Shown in pieces: positions 9,945 to 18,560 of a stretch of DNA of 64,000 bases (the stretch's first letter is position 1; every line of letters starts with the position of its first letter). The DNA lies in contig JAWKLZ010000001.1 of the NCBI GenBank assembly GCA_041392475.1, positions 1,426,001 through 1,490,000 on the forward strand, in the 5' to 3' direction. The DNA is from Chitinophagales bacterium (GTDB lineage Bacteria; Bacteroidota; Bacteroidia; Chitinophagales; UBA2359). Made by a program: the position numbers and the translations under genes. The notes under the pieces were generated by a model, which saw only the letters and a list, made by a program, of their open reading frames with translations, ran no database searches and was not told where the DNA came from.

Positions 9945-10118
9945 TTTTTGTGATTGTGGATGATGGACGCATAAACTGAAGCTGCAATATTACAAAATCG
10001 CCCTACATTGGAGTGTGTTTTGTACGACATTGTGTTTTTTGATATGCTTTATCACAGATTTTGCAGATAAAAAAAAAAATCCCATTGACTAAACTTCTCA
10101 AATTTCTTTATGTTTCAG

Positions 10119-10295
10119 CAGCATCGCTGCGACACTATTTGTAGAACTGCAGGTAACATTTTCTTCAAGGGGCGTAGCCTCGACACCATAGAAAATCAGT
10201 TATTTAGTTGTGCCGAAGCTACGCTCCTAATCGTTTCTATTCCATTTATTTTCTACAGATAGAGTCAGGGCTATGCCCTTGTAAATGTCAAATAA
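10119..10295 (+). repeat. Dispersed intergenic repeat, copy A
   Basis: The same element occurs at 55551-55735 in the same orientation. Over the central 61 bp (from 10171) 53 positions match by hand alignment, and seven of the eight differences are transitions. The left 28 bp matches at 23 positions. It contains an imperfect inverted repeat around GGCGTAGC (10171) and GCTACGCT (near 10219) and a short GGGC-TAT-GCCC hairpin. It has no coding frame, so it looks like a small non-autonomous or REP-like element. Confidence 0.7.
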
Positions 10296-10301
10296 TTTTT
10301 G

Positions 10302-10312
10302 TTATACGATAT
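10302..10312. repeat. Target site duplication, left copy (11 bp)
   Basis: TTATACGATAT here is identical to 11609-11619 and brackets the IS4-family element. The length fits the 10-12 bp duplications typical of the family. Confidence 0.8.
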
Positions 10313-11608
10313 AACGCTTGTACGGAACTTTGATAAATTTGGATAAGTCGTTTATTATTAGTATATTATACAAATGAACAGATTGACTCAAAAGAACAAA
10401 AAGCAAGTAAAAGTAACAGATATTCTCGAATTAATCCCTAAAAGCCTCTTAGAAAGTGCTAAAAAGGAGACAAAAGTGGATTGGAATGTAAGCCATTTTC
10501 GAGGTCGTGTGATTTTAGAACTCTTTTTATACGGTATGAGCCGAAGTAATCGGCTAAGTACGCATGTATTAGAAACCTTGTATAATTCTCCTATCTTTGA
10601 TTATATAAGCACTAAGAATGACGGTCATCAAACACGTCATAGTTCAATAGCAGACAGATTAAGTAAAATTAACAGCAATTACTTTCAATCTATTTTTGAA
10701 TGGTGTTATGGTCATTTTTCTACTTACTTTTCTAACAAAGAACTGATAAATAGAGTTTTTCGATTTGATTCTACTCTTATTGCGATTAGTTCGGCTTTGG
10801 TAAGTTGGGGGATGCGAGTAGGTCGCCCTCCTGAAGAGGGGTTTGAAAAAGTCCAACTCAAATTTACTGTTGGAATGAAAGGTCGTTTGCCTAAGTATGT
10901 CAAGAGTTTTTTTGACCAAGCTCATTTGAGTGAAGAAACTGCCCTGTATGAAGGTATTCTTGCCGCTCAACCCACCGAACATGATTTTGTTGTATTTGAT
11001 AGTGGTTTAAAAGGCAGAGAAAAGTTTAAATCATTTGATAATCAAGGGATTAATTTCGTAACCAGAGGAGCTGATAATCTAAAATATGAGTTCATTCGAA
11101 CCTATAATGATGCAACTGATTTAGAAACTGTTGAGGGAAATAAAATAGTACAAGACAGTGTAGTACATCTATTTAAAGAAGGCAATCAAAAGGTTGATTA
11201 TGAGTTTCGGCTCATTGAAATTGAAATAGAAGATACAGGAAAAAGACTTTTTTTCATCACTAATATTACAGAATTACCAGCTCAAATCATTGCTCAGATT
11301 TACAAATTACGGTGGGAAATTGAAGTCTTTTTCAGATTTATCAAACAAGAATTAAGCATCAAGCACTTGTTAAATCGGACTAAAAATGGAGTAAAAACTC
11401 AAATATATCTCACACTAATATTTGCTCTTTTACTCACTGTTTTCAAGGAAGAAAACAAGTTAAAAGGATATAAAATTCCAAGATTACTATTTGAAGAACA
11501 GTTACTTTTTTCAATTCTTAATCAACTTGCTGAAGAGAAAGCAAAAATCATTGTAAAGCAGAAATTGAAAAATCTTAAATTTAAGGAACCATAAGTTCCG
11601 TACAGTCC
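10313..11608 (+). mobile_element. Complete IS4-family insertion sequence (~1.3 kb)
   Basis: The ~1296-bp element contains one intact transposase. Perfect 12-bp inverted repeats (TGTACGGAACTT) lie at 10319-10330 and 11593-11604, near each end. An 11-bp direct repeat flanks it. The distance from inverted repeat to target duplication is 6 bp on the left and 4 bp on the right, so the left boundary could be off by two bases. An intact frame and matching target duplications point to recent insertion. Confidence 0.85.
10374..11594 (+). CDS. IS4-family DDE transposase
   Basis: 406 residues, full length. D132 (FDSTLI), D209 (FDSGLKG) and E317 form the DDE triad. The C-terminal signature Y310-x2-R313-x3-E317-x6-K324 is diagnostic for IS4-type transposases. 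The stop codon TAA overlaps the right inverted repeat. It cuts and joins the element's ends during cut-and-paste transposition. The frame has no internal stop, so the element could still be active. Confidence 0.92.
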   Translation: MNRLTQKNKKQVKVTDILELIPKSLLESAKKETKVDWNVSHFRGRVILELFLYGMSRSNRLSTHVLETLYNSPIFDYISTKNDGHQTRHSSIADRLSKINSNYFQSIFEWCYGHFSTYFSNKELINRVFRFDSTLIAISSALVSWGMRVGRPPEEGFEKVQLKFTVGMKGRLPKYVKSFFDQAHLSEETALYEGILAAQPTEHDFVVFDSGLKGREKFKSFDNQGINFVTRGADNLKYEFIRTYNDATDLETVEGNKIVQDSVVHLFKEGNQKVDYEFRLIEIEIEDTGKRLFFITNITELPAQIIAQIYKLRWEIEVFFRFIKQELSIKHLLNRTKNGVKTQIYLTLIFALLLTVFKEENKLKGYKIPRLLFEEQLLFSILNQLAEEKAKIIVKQKLKNLKFKEP

Positions 11609-11619
11609 TTATACGATAT
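11609..11619. repeat. Target site duplication, right copy (11 bp)
   Basis: TTATACGATAT, identical to 10302-10312. Confidence 0.8.
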
Positions 11620-11642
11620 TGACAATTATCGAATAAATATAA

Positions 11643-11677
11643 AAATCCCATTGACTCTTATCGAATCAATGGGATTT
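11643..11677 (-). terminator. 12-bp stem terminator for the downstream surface-protein gene
   Basis: Arms 11643-11654 and 11666-11677 are exact reverse complements around an 11-base loop. Read on the minus strand, the stem is followed by an A/T-rich tract. It lies about 40 bp past the stop codon of the 11718-13619 gene. One arm is repeated at 10078-10090 without its partner. Confidence 0.65.
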
Positions 11678-11717
11678 CTATTCTAAGTTTTACAAGAAAA
11701 ACGTCAGTCGTAAAAGC

Positions 11718-13619
11718 CTATTTCGCTACTACAATGCGTTGATGCTCGACTACACCTGAATCGGTGGTCAATCGAAGAATATAAACACCTGTCGCAAATT
11801 GAGAAGCGTTCAATTCAACGTGGTAATTTTCACCCGCTTCTGCTTGTCCTTCAAAAACAGTTGTCACTTGTTTGCCATCCAATGCAAAGACGCTTACGGT
11901 AGCATTGCTCGTTTCGGCAATATTGAAGTGAACAATCGTTGAATTTGCAAATGGATTTGGTTGAGCGATCAAAGTGCTTGCAGTTGTGATGTCGGCTGTT
12001 TTACGGCCTCTACCTCGTCCGCCACCAGTTGAAGAATTGCGGCCGACATAGATACAAACTTTGGCTACTTCACCATTTGCATCGGTTACCACTGCTTCAT
12101 GGTAGCCGCTTACTGCATTGGTGATGGTATGTGTTCCGCCAGAGGCTTCAATTGTACCTGTTGAACCGTTCGACCACGCTACGTCATAAGGAGGTGTACC
12201 GCCTGTCGCTTCTACGGTAGCCGTACCATCTGCTGCCCCCGCTGCTGTTTCGTTGGTCGCACTTTGGTCAGAGACATACACCATGTCGCTGCTTTGTGCG
12301 ATTTGGAAACAGCCACTTGGGTCGGAGGCAGAAATGCTCCAAGGTCCATAACCTACTACTTGATACACGCCTGGGGCTTTTTCGGAGATGAATGTACTAC
12401 CTTGACCCATTGGTGTATAGGTAATCGGTGGAATTCCTCCAGTGAATGAAACCAAAACGACTCTCTGTTTAGCTCCTGGCGCACAACCTGACTCTGATGC
12501 TACGACATCGGTATTGACCTGAATACCACAAGGACAAGGAGCGCACAATGCACCACCGCAGTCCACATCTATTTCATCGCCATTCAAGATTTTATCATCA
12601 CAGGTTTCGCAGGAACCGTTGTCAACACAAGCCGCTGCTTCATAATTGTGTGCATTAGGGTCTGTACAGCCTTCGGCTACTACTTCAATATCTTCTGAAC
12701 AAGTTAAGGTAATGTCAAAATCTCCTGTGCCACTACTAAACCCATGCACCAAAATATAATAATCTTTACACTTCACGCTGGTAAAATCAACAGAAGGGTC
12801 ATTTCCTCCACAAACAGCATAATCATCATCTTCTCCAATGACACAGACTAAATCACCACAATCACCTTCAAAAATGCTCATTTTAGAGTCATGTGTAGCA
12901 CCACAAATATCTACTGTTACATCTGCTCCTGTGCCGATAAAATGATACCATACACCAGGAGAAGTATTGGAGGTTACACAAGAGCCTACATCATCAAAGT
13001 TTGCATTTACAGTTGTGCCAGACAAAACATCTCCACATTCGATGGTTTCTGCATCTGCACATAAATCGTTGTCAGGAGGATAAACACATGAGCCGTCATC
13101 GGTTGCAGCACAGGCATCGTAGTTGGTGGCAGAGGGATCGGTACAGCCACTCAAATCAATCAATGTGGCACAGGCAGGGGCGGCTGGGTCAAAAACAAAT
13201 TGATCTTCTAAGTCACCTCCACTAGGACAAATTGAACTTCCTAGAGTATTGTTGCTAGGTGAACCATTGATGATTTCACAACCTGCATTGGGACCATCAA
13301 TCAAGTAAATGGAAAATGAATTGCCATTCCATCCATCCCCAAAAGAATCAAAAGCATTGAAAGTGTAATTTTCTCCCTCTGTTAAACAAAGTTGTGTACA
13401 GGCTTCAGCAGTTGGGTCACAATCCGATGCTATTTCATTAGCACCACTATCCACTAATTGCCAGCCTACTTCACTAAGAAAATCACCTGTCTCATGGATT
13501 TTTATACCTACGCTAACTTCTCCTGCTCCACACTGAGCAGCAGCATTTTGCAGCGAAAAACAACAAAGAACTGCTAAACACAACAGCACCAAACATTTTG
13601 TAAAAAATCTTGTCATCAT
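11718..13619 (-). CDS. Secreted Cys-rich surface protein with SprB-like repeat and T9SS tail
   Basis: 633 residues with a signal peptide (LVLLCLAVLCCFSLQNAAAQ). Residues ~30-160 are Cys-rich and contain a GDGWNGN segment. Two copies of the motif GCTDP-A-NY...DDGSC/DNGSC appear (near residues 157 and 317). This motif is common in secreted Bacteroidota proteins. A segment GGTPPYDVAWSNGSTG ... VTDANG is SprB-repeat-like. The end (NPFANSTIVHFNI ... GVYILRLTT) is a type A T9SS tail. Likely exposed at the cell surface. No enzyme motif seen, and function unknown; adhesion is only a guess. Confidence 0.75.
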   Translation of the reverse strand: MMTRFFTKCLVLLCLAVLCCFSLQNAAAQCGAGEVSVGIKIHETGDFLSEVGWQLVDSGANEIASDCDPTAEACTQLCLTEGENYTFNAFDSFGDGWNGNSFSIYLIDGPNAGCEIINGSPSNNTLGSSICPSGGDLEDQFVFDPAAPACATLIDLSGCTDPSATNYDACAATDDGSCVYPPDNDLCADAETIECGDVLSGTTVNANFDDVGSCVTSNTSPGVWYHFIGTGADVTVDICGATHDSKMSIFEGDCGDLVCVIGEDDDYAVCGGNDPSVDFTSVKCKDYYILVHGFSSGTGDFDITLTCSEDIEVVAEGCTDPNAHNYEAAACVDNGSCETCDDKILNGDEIDVDCGGALCAPCPCGIQVNTDVVASESGCAPGAKQRVVLVSFTGGIPPITYTPMGQGSTFISEKAPGVYQVVGYGPWSISASDPSGCFQIAQSSDMVYVSDQSATNETAAGAADGTATVEATGGTPPYDVAWSNGSTGTIEASGGTHTITNAVSGYHEAVVTDANGEVAKVCIYVGRNSSTGGGRGRGRKTADITTASTLIAQPNPFANSTIVHFNIAETSNATVSVFALDGKQVTTVFEGQAEAGENYHVELNASQFATGVYILRLTTDSGVVEHQRIVVAK

Positions 13620-13793
13620 CTTAAAATTTTAGTAATTGGTTTAATAAAAAATAAGTGTTAAATCTAAGTTAAATTTTTGAGATTCCTATGTTAAAAAGTC
13701 AGTTTTCTGTCAAAATTTCCAAATAATTTTAATTTCTCTTTGAAATATCCCTTTTTTTGGCTTATCCAAAAAATAACAATTAAAGGATTTCTT

Positions 13794-15371
13794 TTATTCC
13801 TTCAAATACTCAATAACCGCCTTTCTAACATCTGCCCTCAAATCATCTATGTCTCCCTTCTCTGCTTCATAAATCTTAAAAATGTCGGGATTGTCACGGG
13901 TCAAAAAATCCAAATCTTTTTCCAGACCTGTGAGTAGAAAGTCGGTCAATGCGACTCGGTAAGTTGTGGTTGGATTGAGGGTTTTGCCGTTAATCGTCCA
14001 AGTATTGTCTGCTTCGTTGTAGGTGATTTTCTGCCATTGAAGGTAGCCGCCTGTGCCTGCATTTTCTCGTCCAATGACCAAAATTTCGTGTAAGAGTTCG
14101 CCCGACATTTCGACTTCTACAATACTCCCGCCAAAGGGCAAAGTACGTATGATGTCGACTTGTGTGATTGCACCTTTCAAGAAATCGTCTAATCGCACCG
14201 AACCTGAATTGGTGAAAGCGGCTATCGACTTTGGAGCAGCTTTGAGCATGGCTTTGGTAATCATGTCGCCCATGTTGGTTGGGCCATTTCGCATAGTTTT
14301 CTCACGTCCGTCCAAAGGTTCTTTGAGGGTAGTGAGGGTTTCGTTGGGGTCAAAACCTGCTTCTTTCATGCTTTTATCTGCAATATCATTCCATTTATCC
14401 ACGACTTTTTTCACTTCTTCATCTTCGGCTACTTTGTCGTTGATTTCCACCAATTCGGAGTTCACTTTGACCGTCCCTGTTTTTTTATTGAAGTTCAGGC
14501 GGTGTACATAGACAGTTTTGGCATTGGCATCTGCTTTAGCGACTCTGTTTGCTCCGACTTCGTGGTACATATTGTCGTGATCGTGTCCTCCCATGATGAG
14601 GGGCAGTGGAAGTTTTTTGGCCAATTCCAAATCGTCTTCTACATTGAGGTGGGTCAAGCCTACGATATAGTCTGTTTCAGCTTTCATTTCGCCATAAGCT
14701 TGTACGGCAGATTCAAAAATATCATCGTAATATACATATTCTTTTTTGTTATCACTCAAACAAACCGATAAAATGCCGATGCTTACATTTGTACCGTCTT
14801 CGTCGGTGAGGTTGAGCTGATAGGTATCGGGGAGGTTTTGGGCTTCGCCATCCACCATTTTGGCGAAAGGCTTTATATTGTCTGCGCTGTCTTTTTGAAG
14901 CACATTTGCCACAACCCACTCAAATTTGGATTCATTGATGCGAGCTTGCAAATCGTCTTCGTCTAGGTCAAACTCGTGATTGCCGAATGTAACGACATCT
15001 ACTCCCATCACATTCATGGTTTCCACCATCTGTTTACCTTTGATACGACTGCCTTCAAACTTCAATGTGCCAATGAGGGAAGGACTCAAAAAATCGCCTG
15101 CCAAAACGGTGATAACCAATGGATTTTCCTTCAATAATTGCTCACGAATCGTGGCTACTCTTGCCAATCCGCCTACTTTGCCGCCTTCCAATGGGGCGAT
15201 TTCATAGACATCGTTCATCTGCAAAAATACGACTTCAATCATACCATCATCCACATCTTCCATTGCAGGAACATCTGATGTAGGAGTTTTGATGGTTTTT
15301 TTGGAAGGGTCGCAACTATTGAAGGTGACTAAAAGGGTGGCTAAAAAGAGTAAAAAAAGATAGTTTTTCAT
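13794..15371 (-). CDS. UshA-like 5'-nucleotidase/metallophosphatase lipoprotein
   Basis: About 525 residues from the ATG at 15371. That start gives MKNYLFLLFLATLLVTFNSC, a lipoprotein signal with the modified Cys at residue 20. An upstream in-frame ATG at 15428 would put 19 unlikely residues in front. The calcineurin-like metallophosphatase part has QMNDVYE, AGDFLSPS, GNHEFDLDED and GGHDHD, which supply metal ligands. The C-terminal 5'-nucleotidase domain has TNSGSVR and LPFGG. It should hydrolyse nucleotides or related phosphate esters in the periplasm or at the surface. Divergent from the dipeptidase gene at 15535. Confidence 0.88.
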   Translation of the reverse strand: MKNYLFLLFLATLLVTFNSCDPSKKTIKTPTSDVPAMEDVDDGMIEVVFLQMNDVYEIAPLEGGKVGGLARVATIREQLLKENPLVITVLAGDFLSPSLIGTLKFEGSRIKGKQMVETMNVMGVDVVTFGNHEFDLDEDDLQARINESKFEWVVANVLQKDSADNIKPFAKMVDGEAQNLPDTYQLNLTDEDGTNVSIGILSVCLSDNKKEYVYYDDIFESAVQAYGEMKAETDYIVGLTHLNVEDDLELAKKLPLPLIMGGHDHDNMYHEVGANRVAKADANAKTVYVHRLNFNKKTGTVKVNSELVEINDKVAEDEEVKKVVDKWNDIADKSMKEAGFDPNETLTTLKEPLDGREKTMRNGPTNMGDMITKAMLKAAPKSIAAFTNSGSVRLDDFLKGAITQVDIIRTLPFGGSIVEVEMSGELLHEILVIGRENAGTGGYLQWQKITYNEADNTWTINGKTLNPTTTYRVALTDFLLTGLEKDLDFLTRDNPDIFKIYEAEKGDIDDLRADVRKAVIEYLKE

Positions 15372-15534
15372 GTTTAAAAGAGGTTTTTTTGATTTAAAAA
15401 AAGCATTAGTTGAGTAAGATAAGGACATTTTTTCGACAAGAAAAATTCTTGATACTACTAATTTGAGTAGATTTTCTTGACATTATCCTTATTTTGTCCA
15501 TTAAATGATTTAACAACTAACCCATCAATAACAA

Positions 15535-16815
15535 ATGAAAACAACACAACACTTTTTTAATTTATTGTTATGTGCATTAACATTTTGCATGGTTTCTTGT
15601 GGAAACGAATCGAGTAGTCAACCCCAAAATGACACGACCGAAGTAAAAGACGAGCAATACCGTCAACAAGCTCAACAACTGGCGCATGACTACATTATCG
15701 TAGATGGTCATGTGGATTTGCCGTATCGGCTGACTGTCCAAAACTTTCAATTGACCAGAAAATACTTGGGTATTCCGATTGAAACGGACGAGGGTGATTT
15801 TGACTTCAAACGTGCGAAAGAAGGTGGCTTGGACGCACCTTTTATGTCCATTTACATTCCTGCAAGTTACCAAACAGGTGGTGCAAAGAAGTTTGCAGAT
15901 GGATTGATTGATATGGTGACGGCGATTGCAGACAGTATTCCCGATAATTTTACGATAGCGAGTACGCCAGCCGAAGTGGAATCTATTGTAAAAGCGGGTA
16001 AAATTGCGCTTCCAATGGGTATGGAAAATGGCGCACCAATTGAAGATGATTTGGCGAATGTGAAGTATTTCAGGGATAGAGGCATTAGCTATGTGACTTT
16101 GACGCACTCCAAAAACAACCAAATTTGTGATTCTTCTTACGATACAACTCGACTTTGGAACGGATTGAGTGATTTTGGTCGGGATGTGGTGGCAGAAATG
16201 AATCGTGTGGGGATTATGGTGGATATTTCACACGTTTCGGACAGCACGTTTTATCAGGTGATGAAACTCAGCAAAGCCCCTGTGATTGCTTCTCACTCTT
16301 CGGCTCGATATTTCACCCCTGGTTTTGAACGAAATATGAGTGATGATATGATCGAAAAATTGGGCAAAAACGATGGGGTAATCATGATCAACTTCGGTTC
16401 TACTTTTGTGGATGAAGCAAGCCGCAATCACTACGATGCCATGAGTGATACGCTCAAGCAGATATTGGCTGCAAAGGGTTTGACGGACGAGGATTCTACT
16501 GCAAAACCGATTATCGAACAATTCAAAATTGACCACCCGACTTTGTTTGCAGATGTGGAAAAAGTGGCAGACCATATTGACCATGTAGTGAAATTGGCAG
16601 GAGTAGATCATGTGGGTTTTGGTTCGGATTACGATGGTGTGGGCGATAGTTTACCGACTGGATTGAAGGATGTTTCGGATTATCCCAATTTGATTTATGT
16701 CTTGTTGAAGCGTGGTTATTCATCTGAGGACATTCAAAAAATTTGTTACGGGAATGTTTTTCGAGTATGGAATAAGGTTTTGGAGGTATCAAAGGATTTG
16801 CAGAAACAGAGTTAG
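15535..16815 (+). CDS. Membrane dipeptidase (peptidase family M19) lipoprotein
   Basis: 426 residues. The lipoprotein signal ends FCMVSC, with C22 as the modified residue. VDGHVDLPYR gives zinc ligands H59 and D61. ENGAPIEDD, DISHVSD, ASHSSAR and GSDYDGVG follow in the order of renal dipeptidase-type enzymes. It cleaves dipeptides, often including D-residue substrates, outside the cytoplasm. The two envelope hydrolase lipoproteins (13794 and 15535) share a divergent promoter region of ~160 bp. A strong hairpin follows the stop codon. Confidence 0.9.
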   Translation: MKTTQHFFNLLLCALTFCMVSCGNESSSQPQNDTTEVKDEQYRQQAQQLAHDYIIVDGHVDLPYRLTVQNFQLTRKYLGIPIETDEGDFDFKRAKEGGLDAPFMSIYIPASYQTGGAKKFADGLIDMVTAIADSIPDNFTIASTPAEVESIVKAGKIALPMGMENGAPIEDDLANVKYFRDRGISYVTLTHSKNNQICDSSYDTTRLWNGLSDFGRDVVAEMNRVGIMVDISHVSDSTFYQVMKLSKAPVIASHSSARYFTPGFERNMSDDMIEKLGKNDGVIMINFGSTFVDEASRNHYDAMSDTLKQILAAKGLTDEDSTAKPIIEQFKIDHPTLFADVEKVADHIDHVVKLAGVDHVGFGSDYDGVGDSLPTGLKDVSDYPNLIYVLLKRGYSSEDIQKICYGNVFRVWNKVLEVSKDLQKQS

Positions 16816-16824
16816 TTTTAGTAC

Positions 16825-16869
16825 AGACTTCCGAAATTTACTATTTCAAAAAGCAAATTTCGGAAGTCT
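16825..16869 (+). terminator. Perfect 15-bp hairpin terminator
   Basis: Arms 16825-16839 and 16855-16869 are exact reverse complements with a 15-base loop. The stem includes CCGAAATTT, also found in the hairpins at 5048 and 41547. It lies 10 bp after the dipeptidase stop codon. Confidence 0.7.
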
Positions 16870-16964
16870 TCACCCTACAATTTTTCAAAAAATTTGCGTT
16901 TTTGAACCTGAATTTGTATTTTGAGTGTGAACTTATTAACTCAAGTCCGCTTCCTTCAATAACC

Positions 16965-17399
16965 ATGTCAAAAAAGAAATCTAATCTTCAAGCATTTGGC
17001 AGTCAAGATAAGTCTGACTTAGAAAAACAAATGCACTTCGATTTCCCAAAAAATCTGGTTTCTCAAGCAAAAGGTATGAAAAAAAGATACTATAGTATCG
17101 GTGAAGTTGCTGAAATGTTTGACGTAAATGCTTCCTTGTTGCGTTATTGGGAAACGGAATTTTCGATTCTCAAACCCAAGAAAAACCGTCAGGGCAATCG
17201 CCTCTACACCGAAAAAGATGTTGAAACAGTACGCCTTATCCACAATCTAGTGAAAGAACGGGGTTATACGCTTGAAGGTGCCAAAAATAAATTGAAGGAA
17301 AACCGTGATGAATTGGAAAACAGGCAGAAAGTTATCAAGACCTTGAAGAATATTCGGACATTTTTGGTAGAAATGAGAAATTTAGTAGATAATGAATAA
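16965..17399 (+). CDS. MerR-family transcriptional regulator
   Basis: About 144 residues from ATG 16965. Starting at 16902 would add residues with no family match. After ~35 residues, KRYYSIGEVAEMFDVNASLLRYWE is the MerR helix-turn-helix and wing start. NRLYTEKDVETVRLIHNLVKERGYTLEGAKNKL completes the DNA-binding domain. The short C-terminus has no Cys-rich metal site or drug-binding domain. It resembles the small MerR proteins widespread in Bacteroidota, whose targets are mostly unknown. The 3' end overlaps the next gene by 8 bp (ATGAATAA), so the two are translationally coupled. Confidence 0.85.
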   Translation: MSKKKSNLQAFGSQDKSDLEKQMHFDFPKNLVSQAKGMKKRYYSIGEVAEMFDVNASLLRYWETEFSILKPKKNRQGNRLYTEKDVETVRLIHNLVKERGYTLEGAKNKLKENRDELENRQKVIKTLKNIRTFLVEMRNLVDNE

Positions 17400-17946
17400 G
17401 GCTCAAATGATAGACAAATATGCTTCTTTCATCAGACAACAATTAAATAAGCCTCAGTTTTTGTTGGTTTTTGGGATTATTTTTTTGGTTTTTCAGTCGG
17501 TGATAGCCTATATTATCAATCCTTTGGGAAGCGAAAAGGTGCTGCAACTACAAACCACTTTTTCGGTAACTACTTTCCAACAAATCATTTCGGAATGGCG
17601 AGCTTACGGCCTTTTGCCTCACTATTTTCAACATTACTATCTTGACCTGTTTTTGCATCCTCTCGCTTACAGTTTGTTTCTTGCCACTGCTTTGGCGATG
17701 GTGATGAACCGTTCTGAGGTTTCTACTCAATACAATTTCGTACTGTTTCTTCCTTTTTTGGCTGGCACAGGAGACATTTTTGAGAATGTGATGCACCTTT
17801 TGTTGCTGACACATACCGAACTTATCAATGCTTTTATGGTGGGTTTGAGTGCCTGTTTTGCGAATGGGAAATGGCTGCTTTGTGGCGTATGTTTGGTGCT
17901 AATTGCTTGGTGGGGAGTCAAAGCTTGGAAGAAGAACAATAAATGA
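17392..17946 (+). CDS. Small integral membrane protein, unknown function
   Basis: 184 residues with about four hydrophobic segments: ~22-42 (FLLVFGIIFLVFQSVIAYII), ~84-103, ~115-135 and ~160-178. No family recognised. The start codon lies inside the stop region of the MerR gene (8-bp overlap), so it is in the same transcript and may be controlled by, or work with, that regulator. Confidence 0.7.
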   Translation: MNKAQMIDKYASFIRQQLNKPQFLLVFGIIFLVFQSVIAYIINPLGSEKVLQLQTTFSVTTFQQIISEWRAYGLLPHYFQHYYLDLFLHPLAYSLFLATALAMVMNRSEVSTQYNFVLFLPFLAGTGDIFENVMHLLLLTHTELINAFMVGLSACFANGKWLLCGVCLVLIAWWGVKAWKKNNK

Positions 17947-17976
17947 TGAAAATTTTGAAGTTTTCAAAAATCAAAT

Positions 17977-18429
17977 TTAGGGTTGGTATTTTTTCACAAA
18001 TTCTTCTGCTCCTGTAATCGCCTCATTCATTTCTTTTTTGACTTTTTCAATTTTTTGCATTTGGTCTTGAAGATATGCCATCGCCTCCTCTTCGCTTTTA
18101 TCCTTAGGTGCTTTGTAATTTCGCATCCAATTCATCATGGATTCGTCAGCCGCTTCTAAACTTATGATATATTCATTAAAGCCAATCTTAGCTTTTGGAG
18201 TCAAAGAAGGGTCGTTTTTCATTAGGCTGTCTGCCAGACTACTGACCTGCTTCTTCAATCGGTATATCAAATCCATTTTAGCCATCGCTTCATCGTGGAT
18301 TTTCATGACCTCTTTTTGCAGTTCTTTCACTTGAGAAATTGGTTCAGACGGAGTTTTTGCAGCATCACCATTGCAGCCAAACAAAAACACAAAGGAGCTA
18401 AAAAGTAATAATAAACAAGAGAATTTCAT
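17977..18429 (-). CDS. Small helical lipoprotein, unknown function
   Basis: About 150 residues from ATG 18429. This start gives MKFSCLLLLFSSFVFLFGC, a lipoprotein signal with LFGC as lipobox. The mature part is helical and charged: ISQVKELQKEVMKIHDEAMAKMDLIYRLKK, then MQKIEKVKKEMNEAI. It resembles small coiled-coil lipoproteins common in Bacteroidota. No function can be assigned. It ends 30 bp from the convergent membrane-protein gene. Confidence 0.75.
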   Translation of the reverse strand: MKFSCLLLLFSSFVFLFGCNGDAAKTPSEPISQVKELQKEVMKIHDEAMAKMDLIYRLKKQVSSLADSLMKNDPSLTPKAKIGFNEYIISLEAADESMMNWMRNYKAPKDKSEEEAMAYLQDQMQKIEKVKKEMNEAITGAEEFVKKYQP

Positions 18430-18560
18430 GAGTAGGTATTTTTTATTATAAGAACATTTAATAAGACGAAGTGTTTTATCTATAGCGTTACTACTTTCTA
18501 AAAAATAGTCCATAAGCTAGTTACGCAATTTATTTTTAATTTTTGAACTTAATTACACAA

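Larger units (their letters stand above)
9945..10312. other. Intergenic region between M36 protease and IS element
   Basis: No gene is seen. It holds an A-run followed by TCCCATTGACT (to 10090), whose 16-base core recurs at 11641-11656. It also holds the first copy of a dispersed repeat (10119-10295) and the left copy of the IS target duplication (10302-10312). Confidence 0.6.

Noticed and set aside
17947..17970. Inverted repeat TGAAAA...TTTTCA as terminator
   Set aside because: Only six base pairs and A/T only; too weak to support, although convergent genes meet here.
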